The translations under genes and the position numbers were made by a program. Below, piece by piece: positions 6,012 to 13,396 of a DNA stretch of 13,396 nt (position 1 is the stretch's first letter; each line of letters begins with the position of its first letter). Source of the DNA: Oscillospiraceae bacterium (GTDB taxonomy: Bacteria; Bacillota; Clostridia; Oscillospirales; Ruminococcaceae); NCBI GenBank assembly GCA_016295545.1, contig JAEDLA010000014.1, positions 1 to 13,396 on the forward strand. Reading direction: 5' to 3'. The notes under the pieces were generated by a model. The model was not told where the DNA came from. It worked only from the letters and a program-made list of their open reading frames with translations, and made no database searches.

Positions 6012-7202
6012 ATGAAAATCAGAAATAAGGGAAGGAAAATTTACAAAACAAAAGAAAAAAATTATTACGGGAAAAGTCCTTTCGGAAAATTCATGTCAGG
6101 GGCACTTTCGGTTCTTCTTATCGGCGGACTTGGCTTTTTAGGCTACAGCGTTGCCGAACCTATAATCAACTATACCAGAAAAGCAGGTGACGAGGAGCCT
6201 TCCGCTTCTGTAACAGAAACAAAAGAACAGACAGAATCCTTTTCAGCTGATGTTACAGGCAATTCTGTAGACGTAATGGATAATATAAGCGTGGAGCAGT
6301 ACAAAGCAGCTTCGGTCAGAACTGAGGATATGAACAGTACTGAATCACTTGCAGCCGCTCTTGAAAGGGTACCCTCTGATACGGAGTATATTTCCGTGCC
6401 TCTTAAAGCAAAAGGCGGAGGAATTTACTACGCAAGCTCAGTTTCCGAAGCAGGTCTTTGCGGAGCAGTAAAGTCAGCGCTTACTCTGAATGATATTACC
6501 ACAACCGTAAAAGCAGCCGGCTTCAAGCCTGTTGCAGAGCTTAGTCTGCTCAATGACAGTATCTTTCCGGCAGCCTATCCCGATGCAAGCTATAAAATTG
6601 CTGACGGCGGCTCAATGTGGATAGACGATGCCCTTGAAAATGGCGGAAAGCCCTGGATGACGCCGATGTCTGACGTTACACGCAGCTATCTTTCGGCTCT
6701 GGGTGATGAGGTTGCAGCAGCCGGTTTTGAAAAGGTGATCTGCGGAGATGTGATATTTCCTCCTTTCAGGGAATCTGACCTGACGCTTCTTGGCGAGGAA
6801 GTTAAGAAAAGTGACAGGTATCTTTCGCTTACCTCTCTTGTTAATTCGCTGTACAGCAAATTTATCAGCGGCGGTACAGCTATGATGCTGGAGGTATCGG
6901 CTGCTGAGCTTCTTTCCGGAGGCGGAGAAGTTATCCAGCCAATGGTGCTTGATGTGAACACTCTTGTGCTGAACGTTGACTTCGATGAGATAGGACAGTC
7001 GGTCACTGCGCCGGATACAGTCTACGAATTCAGCGGAACAGCTAAGGAAAATGCTGAAAAAATCATAGGACTTGTTAAGGATAGACTTTCCGATTATAAC
7101 GTAGTTGTACGCTTTTCGGGAAAAAATACGGAACAGTCTGAGCTTATCAAGGCAAAGGAAGTTATTTCCGGCTACGGATATTCTTCATATATAATTGGAT
7201 AA
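6012..7202 (+). CDS. Membrane-anchored DUF4015-like (putative glycoside-hydrolase fold) protein
   Basis: A 396-residue protein with a Lys/Arg-rich cytoplasmic start, one membrane segment at about residues 28-48 (signal anchor, no lipobox or obvious cleavage site), a Ser/Thr/Glu-rich linker to about 105, then an extracytoplasmic domain. That domain follows the pattern of the DUF4015 putative glycoside-hydrolase family: KGGGIYYASS early, a KPVAELSLLND segment, W(I)DD...GKPWMTP, and AAAGFEKVICGDVIFPPF (about 235-252), matching the family's ..GFDEI.FDYVRFP. The usual DYVRFP is degraded to GDVIFP, so catalysis is uncertain. AGGAGAG at 5998-6004 lies 7 nt before the ATG. It stands just after the fold-back element and 53 nt before hprK. 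Substrate and role are unknown; a wall-associated role is a guess from murB nearby. Confidence 0.6.
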   Translation: MKIRNKGRKIYKTKEKNYYGKSPFGKFMSGALSVLLIGGLGFLGYSVAEPIINYTRKAGDEEPSASVTETKEQTESFSADVTGNSVDVMDNISVEQYKAASVRTEDMNSTESLAAALERVPSDTEYISVPLKAKGGGIYYASSVSEAGLCGAVKSALTLNDITTTVKAAGFKPVAELSLLNDSIFPAAYPDASYKIADGGSMWIDDALENGGKPWMTPMSDVTRSYLSALGDEVAAAGFEKVICGDVIFPPFRESDLTLLGEEVKKSDRYLSLTSLVNSLYSKFISGGTAMMLEVSAAELLSGGGEVIQPMVLDVNTLVLNVDFDEIGQSVTAPDTVYEFSGTAKENAEKIIGLVKDRLSDYNVVVRFSGKNTEQSELIKAKEVISGYGYSSYIIG

Positions 7203-7255
7203 AAGGCAGTATTGCCTGAAATAAATACCGATAAATTTCGGGGAACGGAGTTATT

Positions 7256-8215
7256 ATGGCAGATAAATTTAAGGTTTCGCTTGAAAAGATTATTGATGAA
7301 TTTAAGCTTGAAACGATCTATATTCACAAGGACGCAAAGGAAATCATGATTGATGAAAATGATGTAAACCGTCCGGGACTTCAGCTCATGGGCTTTTACG
7401 AATACTTTAATCCGGAGAGAATTCAGATAATTGGTAAAATGGAATTTGCCTACCTCTCAACAATTGATGAAAAAACAAGGCGTGAAAGACTTCAGATGCT
7501 CTTTGCACAGAGACTTCCTGCACTTATTATAACAAGAGAGCTGCCTTATTTTGCAGAAATGCTGGAGCTTGCAAAGGAGTATGAGGTACCCCTGCTGAGG
7601 AGCAAGGAAAGCACCTCTAACTTTATGTCGGGACTTATTGCGTTCCTTAACCTGAACCTTGCACCAAGAATCACACGTCACGGTGTACTGATAGAAATAT
7701 ACGGCGAGGGCGTTTTCATTACCGGTGAAAGCGGTGTAGGTAAGAGTGAAACAGCTATCGAGCTTGTAAAAAGAGGTCACCGTCTTGTAGCTGACGACGC
7801 TGTTGAGATAAGAAAGGTATCAAACATCAGCCTTGTAGGAAGTTCTCCTGACAATATACGTCATTTCCTTGAGCTGAGAGGTATCGGAATCATTAATGCA
7901 CGCCGGCTTTTCGGTATCGGTGCAGTTAAAATGACCGAGAAGCTTGACCTTGTTGTTGAGCTTGAACAGTGGAATCCTGAAAAGATTTATGACAGAATGG
8001 GCGTTGATACGGAGTTTGTATCACTTCTCGGAGTTAAGGTTCCTCTGCTGACTATTCCTGTAAAGCCGGGACGTAACCTTGCAGTAATCCTTGAAGTTGC
8101 TGCAATGAACAACAGACAGAAAAAGATGGGATATAACGCTGCTCAGGAGCTTCTTAACCGTCTCGGAATGGAGTCCGACGCCAAAGAAGTCATCAAGAGC
8201 TATGATACATTCTAA
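7256..8215 (+). CDS. hprK: HPr kinase/phosphorylase
   Basis: Bifunctional enzyme that phosphorylates HPr of the phosphotransferase system on a serine and reverses the reaction, feeding carbon catabolite control in Gram-positive bacteria. The 319 residues match the family length. An N-terminal regulatory domain precedes the kinase core with HGVLIEIYGEGVF, the Walker A loop GESGVGKS (residues 157-164), VADDAVEI, and the HprK signature LELRGIGIINARRLFG. The C-terminal KPGRNLAVILEVAA block is also present. The start has GGAG at 7247-7250, 5 nt away. It sits 20 nt before murB, with no recognised terminator between them. No truncation or missing catalytic residue was seen. Confidence 0.97.
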   Translation: MADKFKVSLEKIIDEFKLETIYIHKDAKEIMIDENDVNRPGLQLMGFYEYFNPERIQIIGKMEFAYLSTIDEKTRRERLQMLFAQRLPALIITRELPYFAEMLELAKEYEVPLLRSKESTSNFMSGLIAFLNLNLAPRITRHGVLIEIYGEGVFITGESGVGKSETAIELVKRGHRLVADDAVEIRKVSNISLVGSSPDNIRHFLELRGIGIINARRLFGIGAVKMTEKLDLVVELEQWNPEKIYDRMGVDTEFVSLLGVKVPLLTIPVKPGRNLAVILEVAAMNNRQKKMGYNAAQELLNRLGMESDAKEVIKSYDTF

Positions 8216-8235
8216 GACATCTCAGGGGGAGTATT

Positions 8236-9141
8236 ATGTCATACATGAAAGAATTAACAGAGCTTTGCGGCAGACTGGGCTGCCGTATTACTCCGGAATG
8301 TCCTCTGAGCGGATATGATACTTTTAAAATAGGCGGACCTTGCCGTGCGCTTGTCAGCATAAACAGCACTGAAGCGGCTTCGGAGCTTATCAGGTTTCTG
8401 CGTTCGGGCGGGATAAAGTACGGAATTATCGGCAGAGGAAGCAATATTCTTGTGCCTGACGAGGGCTTCGACGGGATAGTTCTCCTTTTTGGCGGAGATT
8501 TTGCTGATATTTCAGTTGACGGAAACAGGATAATATGTCAGTCAGGTGCGCTTCTTGCATCTGCCTGCGTCCATGCTCAGCAGAATTCTCTTACAGGTAT
8601 GGAGAATCTTTTCGGCATCCCCGGAACAGTGGGCGGTGCTCTGTACATGAACGCCGGAGCATACGGCTCAGAAATGGCTGATATCGTGGTTTCTGCTGAG
8701 TATCTTGACACGGAGGGACAGCTTCACACCATTGAAAAGGCTGATATGGAGCTTTCCTACCGCCACAGTATATTCAGCGGCACTAACAATGTTATAACAT
8801 CAGTGACAATGGAGCTTTCAGCCGGAGACAGCAGTGCTGTAAAGGACGCAATGAACGAATGCATGAGGAAAAGAAGCGCTAAACAGCCTCTGGATTATCC
8901 AAGTGCAGGCAGTACCTTTAAAAGACCGGAGGGCAGCTATGCCTCTCTGCTTATTGAGCAGTGCGGACTTAAAGGAATGACCTGCGGAGGTGCAATGGTC
9001 AGCGAAAAACACAGCGGATTTGTAATAAACAAGGGCTTCGCAACCTTTGCAGATGTTTCAGAGCTTTGCGACAATATTATAAAAATTGTAAAGGAGAAAA
9101 CAGGCTATACCCTTGAACTGGAGCCTGTTATTCTGAAATAA
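8236..9141 (+). CDS. murB: UDP-N-acetylenolpyruvoylglucosamine reductase
   Basis: FAD- and NADPH-dependent reductase that converts UDP-GlcNAc-enolpyruvate to UDP-MurNAc, the second committed step of peptidoglycan precursor synthesis, in the cytoplasm. The 301 residues show the FAD-binding blocks GRGSNILVPDEGFDG and IPGTVGGALYMNAGAYGSEM, the YRHSIFSG motif with the active-site arginine, PSAGSTFKRP with the proton-donating serine, and the C-terminal glutamate in LELEPVI. The GSTFKRP form and shorter length point to the type II MurB common in Firmicutes. GGGGGAG at 8225-8231 precedes the ATG. Linkage with hprK upstream and rapZ downstream is typical of Clostridia. Confidence 0.97.
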   Translation: MSYMKELTELCGRLGCRITPECPLSGYDTFKIGGPCRALVSINSTEAASELIRFLRSGGIKYGIIGRGSNILVPDEGFDGIVLLFGGDFADISVDGNRIICQSGALLASACVHAQQNSLTGMENLFGIPGTVGGALYMNAGAYGSEMADIVVSAEYLDTEGQLHTIEKADMELSYRHSIFSGTNNVITSVTMELSAGDSSAVKDAMNECMRKRSAKQPLDYPSAGSTFKRPEGSYASLLIEQCGLKGMTCGGAMVSEKHSGFVINKGFATFADVSELCDNIIKIVKEKTGYTLELEPVILK

Positions 9142-9197
9142 TACTAATGGTCACCTCTTATAACTACCGTCTAAAGCAGAATGGAGAAGTGAATAAT

Positions 9198-10070
9198 ATG
9201 CAGCTGTTAATTGTTACGGGTATGTCAGGTTCGGGAAAGTCCTGTGCTATGGACGTAATGGAGGATATCGGCTACTATTGTATCGACAATATACCGCCCT
9301 CACTTATAAGCCGTTTTGTGGACCTGTGCCGGCATTCCGAAAGTCCTCTCGGTAAAATCGCTGTTGCAGTGGATATTCGTTCGGGAGATATGTTCACACA
9401 GATTTTTCAGGCTTGGAAAGAGCTTAAAAATGATGAGGACATCGAGGTGAAGATACTCTTTCTTGAAGCAAGCGATGAAGTCCTTATAAAGCGTTATAAG
9501 GAGACACGCCGCAAGCACCCTCTTGACGAACGCTTCAACGGAAATCTTCATCAGGCTATAAGGTACGAGTGGGAGCAGCTTTCTCAGCTGAGAGAGGTTG
9601 CCGACTATTATATGGATACCTCCTATCTGTCAGCCAGTCAGCTTAAAGAGCAGATAAAGGAGCTGTTTCTTGAAAGACGGTCTGATTCGCTTTCAATAAA
9701 GGTCATGTCGTTTGGCTTCAAGTATGGTGTTTCTACGGAATCCGACCTTGTTTTCGATGTGAGATGCCTGCCTAACCCCTACTATCTGGAGGAGCTTCGC
9801 TGGCATACAGGCTGCGACCAGTGTGTCAGGGACTATGTAATGGGCTTTGAGCAGTCACAGAAGCTTTTTGAAAAACTTAAAGACCTGATAGATTTCCTTA
9901 TCCCGCTTTATATCCACGAGGGAAAAAGTCAGCTTGTAATTGCATTCGGCTGTACAGGAGGAAAACACCGCTCTGTTACCTTTGCGGAGCTTATTGCAAA
10001 GCATCTTTCCGAAAACGAGTACAGAGTGCAGAAATATCACCGTGACATTACAAAGGATAAACGCTTCTGA
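9198..10070 (+). CDS. rapZ: RapZ/YvcJ-family nucleotide-binding protein
   Basis: P-loop protein of the RapZ (YvcJ) family. In E. coli RapZ is an RNA-binding adaptor controlling glucosamine-6-phosphate synthase through small RNAs; in Firmicutes YvcJ binds and hydrolyses nucleotides and its role is less clear. The 290-residue product has the Walker A GMSGSGKS near its start, RRKHPLDE, then the C-terminal domain with KYGVSTESDLVFDVRCLPNP and FGCTGGKHRSV. The ATG at 9198 is preferred because GGAG at 9183-9186 precedes it and it gives the family start MQLLIVTGMSG. The in-frame ATG at 9147 adds 17 unconserved residues and has no clear ribosome site. The stop is 14 nt before the probable whiA start. 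Confidence 0.93.
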   Translation: MQLLIVTGMSGSGKSCAMDVMEDIGYYCIDNIPPSLISRFVDLCRHSESPLGKIAVAVDIRSGDMFTQIFQAWKELKNDEDIEVKILFLEASDEVLIKRYKETRRKHPLDERFNGNLHQAIRYEWEQLSQLREVADYYMDTSYLSASQLKEQIKELFLERRSDSLSIKVMSFGFKYGVSTESDLVFDVRCLPNPYYLEELRWHTGCDQCVRDYVMGFEQSQKLFEKLKDLIDFLIPLYIHEGKSQLVIAFGCTGGKHRSVTFAELIAKHLSENEYRVQKYHRDITKDKRF

Positions 10071-10071
10071 C

Positions 10072-10087
10072 AGGAGGGATTGTTATA
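10072..10087 (+). promoter_or_regulatory. Ribosome binding site that selects the ATA start of whiA
   Basis: AGGAGG (10072-10077) follows the rapZ stop codon directly. Spacing is 7 nt to ATA at 10085, against 1 nt to ATT at 10079 and 37 nt to the GTG at 10115. No ATG or TTG exists in the whiA frame in this interval, and the only nearby TTG (10080) is out of frame and gives a 16-codon peptide. Confidence 0.7.
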
Positions 10088-11011
10088 TCTTTTTCTAATG
10101 AGGTCAGGGGAGAGGTGTGCTCCTCTGTAAATGACAAGGATAAACGCTTCGCCTGCCTGTATGGAATGATACTTTTCAGCCGTGAAATCACGCCGGAACA
10201 TATATGCTTCCAGACAGAAAGCAGAATTTCAGCTGATATGTTCAGCAGACTTCTTCACAGCGTTTTCGGCAAATCCGTCTGCGCTGCAAGAAGCGAAAAA
10301 ATGCGGAAAAGCGGTCAGGTACTCTACTGCTGTGACATAAGCGGAGCAGAAAACGCCGGAGCAGTGCTGAAAGCCTACAGGATAAATCCGGAGCAGCGCA
10401 GAATAACTCCTGATATCATTGTCAACAACAGTCACGGAGTTTTCATGGCAGGAGTTTTTCTTGCCTGCGGAAGCGTAAATGATCCGGCAAAGGAATATCA
10501 CCTTGAATTTACTGTTCCGGAGGAGGAGCTTTCGGAAGAACTTGTGAATCTGCTGAAGGATATCGGAGTTCATGCAAAAACAATGGTGCGGAGAGGAAAA
10601 TATATTGTCTATGTAAAGGGCAGCGAATCCATTGAGGATACGCTGACCTTTATTGGTGCGCAGCAATGTACTCTGGAGCTTATGAATGTGAAGATATTCA
10701 AGGACGTCCGCAACAAGGCAAACCGTATTGCCAACTGCGACAATGCCAATATAGACAAGGTAATAACTGCATCTCTGCGTCAGACGGAGGATATCAGGCT
10801 TATTGAGCAGACCATAGGAATTGATAAGCTGCCGGAGGAACTGAGGGAGATAGCGGAGCTTCGTCTTTCTGCCGCTGATATGAGCTTAAAGGAGATAGGA
10901 GATGCCCTTGAACCGCCCATAAGCCGTTCCGGAGTAAATCACCGGTTCAGGAGAATTGCAAAAATTGCAGAGGAAATAAGATGCGGAGGTGTAAAAGCTG
11001 ATGAAGCCTGA
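10085..11011 (+). CDS. whiA: WhiA sporulation/division regulator, apparent ATA start
   Basis: DNA-binding protein with a degenerate LAGLIDADG homing-endonuclease-like domain and a C-terminal helix-turn-helix. It is linked to sporulation in Streptomyces and to division and chromosome segregation in Bacillus. Seen here are HGVFMAGVFLACGSVNDP and YHLEF in the first domain, and LREIAELRLS, MSLKEIGDAL and SGVNHRFRRI in the second. The open frame continues upstream of the first standard start (GTG, 10115) through residues aligning with the family opening MSFSSEV: here ISFSNEV begins at ATA 10085, exactly 7 nt after AGGAGG at 10072-10077. From there the protein is 308 residues. Starting at GTG would drop ten conserved residues and has only a cramped ribosome site. 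It overlaps dnaE by 11 nt. Confidence 0.9.
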   Translation: MSFSNEVRGEVCSSVNDKDKRFACLYGMILFSREITPEHICFQTESRISADMFSRLLHSVFGKSVCAARSEKMRKSGQVLYCCDISGAENAGAVLKAYRINPEQRRITPDIIVNNSHGVFMAGVFLACGSVNDPAKEYHLEFTVPEEELSEELVNLLKDIGVHAKTMVRRGKYIVYVKGSESIEDTLTFIGAQQCTLELMNVKIFKDVRNKANRIANCDNANIDKVITASLRQTEDIRLIEQTIGIDKLPEELREIAELRLSAADMSLKEIGDALEPPISRSGVNHRFRRIAKIAEEIRCGGVKADEA

Positions 11012-13396
11012 TAGTTTTGTACACCTGCATCTTCACACTGAGTACAGTCTGCTTGACGGAGCGTGCAGAATAAAAGATGTTTTCAGGCATATCCGGGAAA
11101 TCGGACAGACTGCCGCCGCTATTACCGACCATGGAAATATGTACGGAGCAGTGGAGTTCTGGAAAGCTGCCATAGATGCCGGAATAAAGCCGATAATCGG
11201 CTGTGAGGTCTTGTGCGCTCAGCGAAGCCGTTTCGATAAGGAGGCAGGTATTGACGACAGACCTTATCATCTGACTTTGCTATGTGAAAATAATAACGGC
11301 TACCAGAATCTTATAAAGCTTGTTTCACTGAGCAGCACAGAGGGACTTTGCGGAGGAAAGCCAAGAGTTGACACGGAGCTTCTCATGAAATATCACGAGG
11401 GGCTTATTTGTCTGTCCGGCTGTATGTCAGGAGAGATTCCACGGCTTCTTCTCAGCGGTCAGTACGACCGTGCAAAGGGTACAGCACTGAAATTCAGGGA
11501 TATTTTCGGGGAGAATAATTTCTTCCTTGAGATATGCAATCATGGTCTGAAAAGTGAGCTTTCCATTCTTTCACAGATGTACAGGCTTTCGGCGGAAACA
11601 GGCATACCCATTGCTGCAACAAACGACTGCCACTACATTACCAAAAGTGAAGCGGAGGTTCAGAAGGTTCTGCACTCTATAGGCATGAACAAGCCGGTGG
11701 GCGATAATTCAGTAAACGAGGATAACACCCTTGAAACTGAGGAATACTATATAAAATCTGCCGGAGAGATGTATGAGCTTTTTATCGGACATGAGGAGGC
11801 TGTTGAAATAACTGCCGCAATTGCTGACAGATGTAATGTGGAGTTCTGTTTCGGGCAGATAAGACTGCCTGAGTTCAGAACAGATGATTCGGACGAGGAC
11901 AATCAGAGCTATTTCCGCAGACTTTGCTATGAGGGAATGTACCGCAGATATGGCAGTGCTCTCGACAGCTCCGTTACAGAACGCATGGAATATGAACTGA
12001 GGATAATAACGGAAATGGGCTACACGGACTATTTCCTTATCGTGTGGGACTTTATAAATTATGCACGGAAAAAAAGCATTCCTGTAGGACCGGGAAGAGG
12101 TTCAGGAGCAGGAAGTCTCTGCGCCTATTGCATCGGCATAACCGGAATAGATCCTATGAAGTACAATCTGCTCTTTGAGAGATTTCTTAATCCTGAACGT
12201 GTAAGTATGCCTGATTTCGACATTGATTTCTGTGTTGAGGGCAGACAGGCGGTCAAGGACTACGTCGTCCGCCGCTACGGTTCGGACAGAGTGTCGGAGA
12301 TAATTGCCTTTGATACCCTGAAAGCAAGAGCAGCACTGCGTGATGTGGGACGTATTCTCAACGTTCCCTATCAGCTGTGTGACAAGACGGCGAAGCTTAT
12401 TGAGCAGGGAAGCAGCCTTGCACAGGCAGTAAAAGAGTCGCCAGAGCTTGGAAGTCTTTATCAGTCGGACAGAACAGTCCGCAGACTTATTGACACTGCT
12501 GCAAAAATCGAGGGAATGCCTCGTCATATCACAACTCATGCGGCAGGAGTGGTAATATCTGCTGTGCCGCTGAGTGATATTGTACCCATGCAGAAAAGCG
12601 GAGATGTTGTGATAACTCAGTATGCAGCACCTGTTCTTGAATCGCTGGGACTGCTTAAAATGGATTTTCTGGGACTGAGAAATCTGACTATTATTCGTGA
12701 TGCTGTAAATGAGATACGCCGGAAAGAGCCTGATTTCGACATTGATAAAATACCCTATGACGATAAAGGCGTATATGAGATGCTGTCCGCAGGCGACACA
12801 GGAGGAGTTTTTCAGTTTGAGAGCAGCGGTATCACTCAGCGGCTTATGGAGCTTCATCCGGAGCATATCGGGGATCTTATTGCGATGCTTTCGCTGTACC
12901 GTCCCGGACCGATGAAGTCGATATCCATGTATATTGAAAATAAGCGGAATCCTGAAAAAATCACGTACAAGCACCCTCTGCTGAAAGAAATACTCAGCGA
13001 TACCTACGGCTGTATTGTTTATCAGGAGCAGGTTATGGAGATTTGCCGCCGCCTTGCAGGATACAGCTATGGTCATGCCGATGTGGTTCGCCGTGCTATG
13101 TCCAAAAAGAAGCAGGACGTTATGATGAAAGAGCGTGACAGCTTTGTGGCAGGAGCAGTTTCCAACGGTATTGACAGCCGCACAGCAAATGAAATATTTG
13201 ATGAGATGATGAGCTTTGCTTCATACGCATTCAATAAGTCTCATGCGGCAGCCTATGCCTGCCTTGCCTATCAGACAGCCTACCTGAAATACCATTACAG
13301 GGGAGTGTACACTGCAGCTCTTATGTCCAGTGTTATGGGAAATACAGGCAAGCTTTCGGACTATATCTCCATGTGCAGAAGTGCAGGGATAAGCGT
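11001..13396 (+). CDS. dnaE: DNA polymerase III alpha subunit DnaE, C-terminus beyond window
   Basis: Replicative C-family polymerase. The frame is open from ATG 11001 to the window edge, 798 codons of roughly 1100 or more. Order: PHP domain from HLHLHTEYSLLDG (residues 8-20) through TDHGNMYGA and TNDCHY; the palm with GPGRGSGAGSL, the catalytic PDFDID (404-409, aspartates 405 and 407) and the third aspartate in KMDFLGL (D555); then VFQFES, LYRPGPM and the fingers region VRRAMSKKK with FNKSHAAAY. It lacks an N-terminal OB fold and an inserted exonuclease before the palm, so it is DnaE and not PolC. GGAGGTG at 10985-10991 lies 9 nt before the ATG. The start overlaps the end of whiA by 11 nt. 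Local deviations from consensus occur at residues 412-414 and 438. Confidence 0.96.
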   Translation, partial: MKPDSFVHLHLHTEYSLLDGACRIKDVFRHIREIGQTAAAITDHGNMYGAVEFWKAAIDAGIKPIIGCEVLCAQRSRFDKEAGIDDRPYHLTLLCENNNGYQNLIKLVSLSSTEGLCGGKPRVDTELLMKYHEGLICLSGCMSGEIPRLLLSGQYDRAKGTALKFRDIFGENNFFLEICNHGLKSELSILSQMYRLSAETGIPIAATNDCHYITKSEAEVQKVLHSIGMNKPVGDNSVNEDNTLETEEYYIKSAGEMYELFIGHEEAVEITAAIADRCNVEFCFGQIRLPEFRTDDSDEDNQSYFRRLCYEGMYRRYGSALDSSVTERMEYELRIITEMGYTDYFLIVWDFINYARKKSIPVGPGRGSGAGSLCAYCIGITGIDPMKYNLLFERFLNPERVSMPDFDIDFCVEGRQAVKDYVVRRYGSDRVSEIIAFDTLKARAALRDVGRILNVPYQLCDKTAKLIEQGSSLAQAVKESPELGSLYQSDRTVRRLIDTAAKIEGMPRHITTHAAGVVISAVPLSDIVPMQKSGDVVITQYAAPVLESLGLLKMDFLGLRNLTIIRDAVNEIRRKEPDFDIDKIPYDDKGVYEMLSAGDTGGVFQFESSGITQRLMELHPEHIGDLIAMLSLYRPGPMKSISMYIENKRNPEKITYKHPLLKEILSDTYGCIVYQEQVMEICRRLAGYSYGHADVVRRAMSKKKQDVMMKERDSFVAGAVSNGIDSRTANEIFDEMMSFASYAFNKSHAAAYACLAYQTAYLKYHYRGVYTAALMSSVMGNTGKLSDYISMCRSAGIS

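Noticed and set aside
7204..7217. Small hairpin AGGCA/TGCCT between the DUF4015-like gene and hprK as a terminator
   Set aside because: The stem is only 5 bp and no T-run follows, so it is unlikely to stop transcription before hprK.
9147..9197. Upstream ATG giving RapZ 17 extra residues
   Set aside because: No ribosome site precedes it, and the extension is not part of the family; ATG 9198 has GGAG at a workable distance and gives the conserved start.
10080..10130. TTG-started 16-codon frame right after the whiA ribosome site, possible leader peptide
   Set aside because: Only 2 nt separate AGGAGG from the TTG, too close for good initiation, and the peptide has no regulatory codon run. The whiA frame explains the ribosome site better.
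12102..13076. Reverse-strand open frame of 324 codons
   Set aside because: It lies wholly inside dnaE, whose plus-strand frame carries the catalytic motifs. The reverse product is rich in Cys, His and Ser with no recognisable family, as expected for a shadow frame.

Overview
The window reads as a chromosomal segment of an anaerobic Firmicute, most likely a Clostridia member of the Ruminococcus/Oscillospiraceae type. The grounds are the hprK-murB-rapZ-whiA-dnaE gene order, strong AGGAGG-type ribosome binding sites, TTGACA/TATAAT promoters, and the family-level look of the proteins. The genus is inference; no rRNA or other marker is present.

Layout: (1) 1-2539, minus strand: rpsO (ribosomal protein S15) followed by pnp (polynucleotide phosphorylase, C-terminus beyond the left edge). 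Each has its own near-consensus promoter and a structured 5' leader; a hairpin terminator lies between them. (2) 2668-5754, plus strand: a consensus promoter drives rpe (pentose-phosphate epimerase, TTG start) and three overlapping genes for the membrane subunits of an Rnf/Nqr-type complex, in the order rnfD-rnfE-rnfA. RnfB, RnfC and RnfG are not next to them. The usual iron-sulfur cysteines are mostly serine, and the RnfD flavinylation motif is not recognisable. (3) 5755-6011: a short tandem repeat, then a 174-bp fold-back element with perfect 19-bp terminal inverted repeats, probably a MITE-like repeat. (4) 6012-13396, plus strand: a membrane-anchored protein resembling the DUF4015 glycoside-hydrolase-like family, then hprK, murB, rapZ, whiA and dnaE (running off the right edge), closely packed as one probable operon.

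The right-hand cluster links carbon-catabolite signalling (HprK), wall precursor synthesis (MurB), the RapZ/WhiA pair associated with wall and division control, and DNA polymerase III alpha. The left-hand cluster is the classic translation/RNA-decay pair. The most unusual part is the diverged Rnf membrane core. Also notable are an apparent ATA start codon for whiA, the fold-back element, and two candidate autoregulatory leaders.
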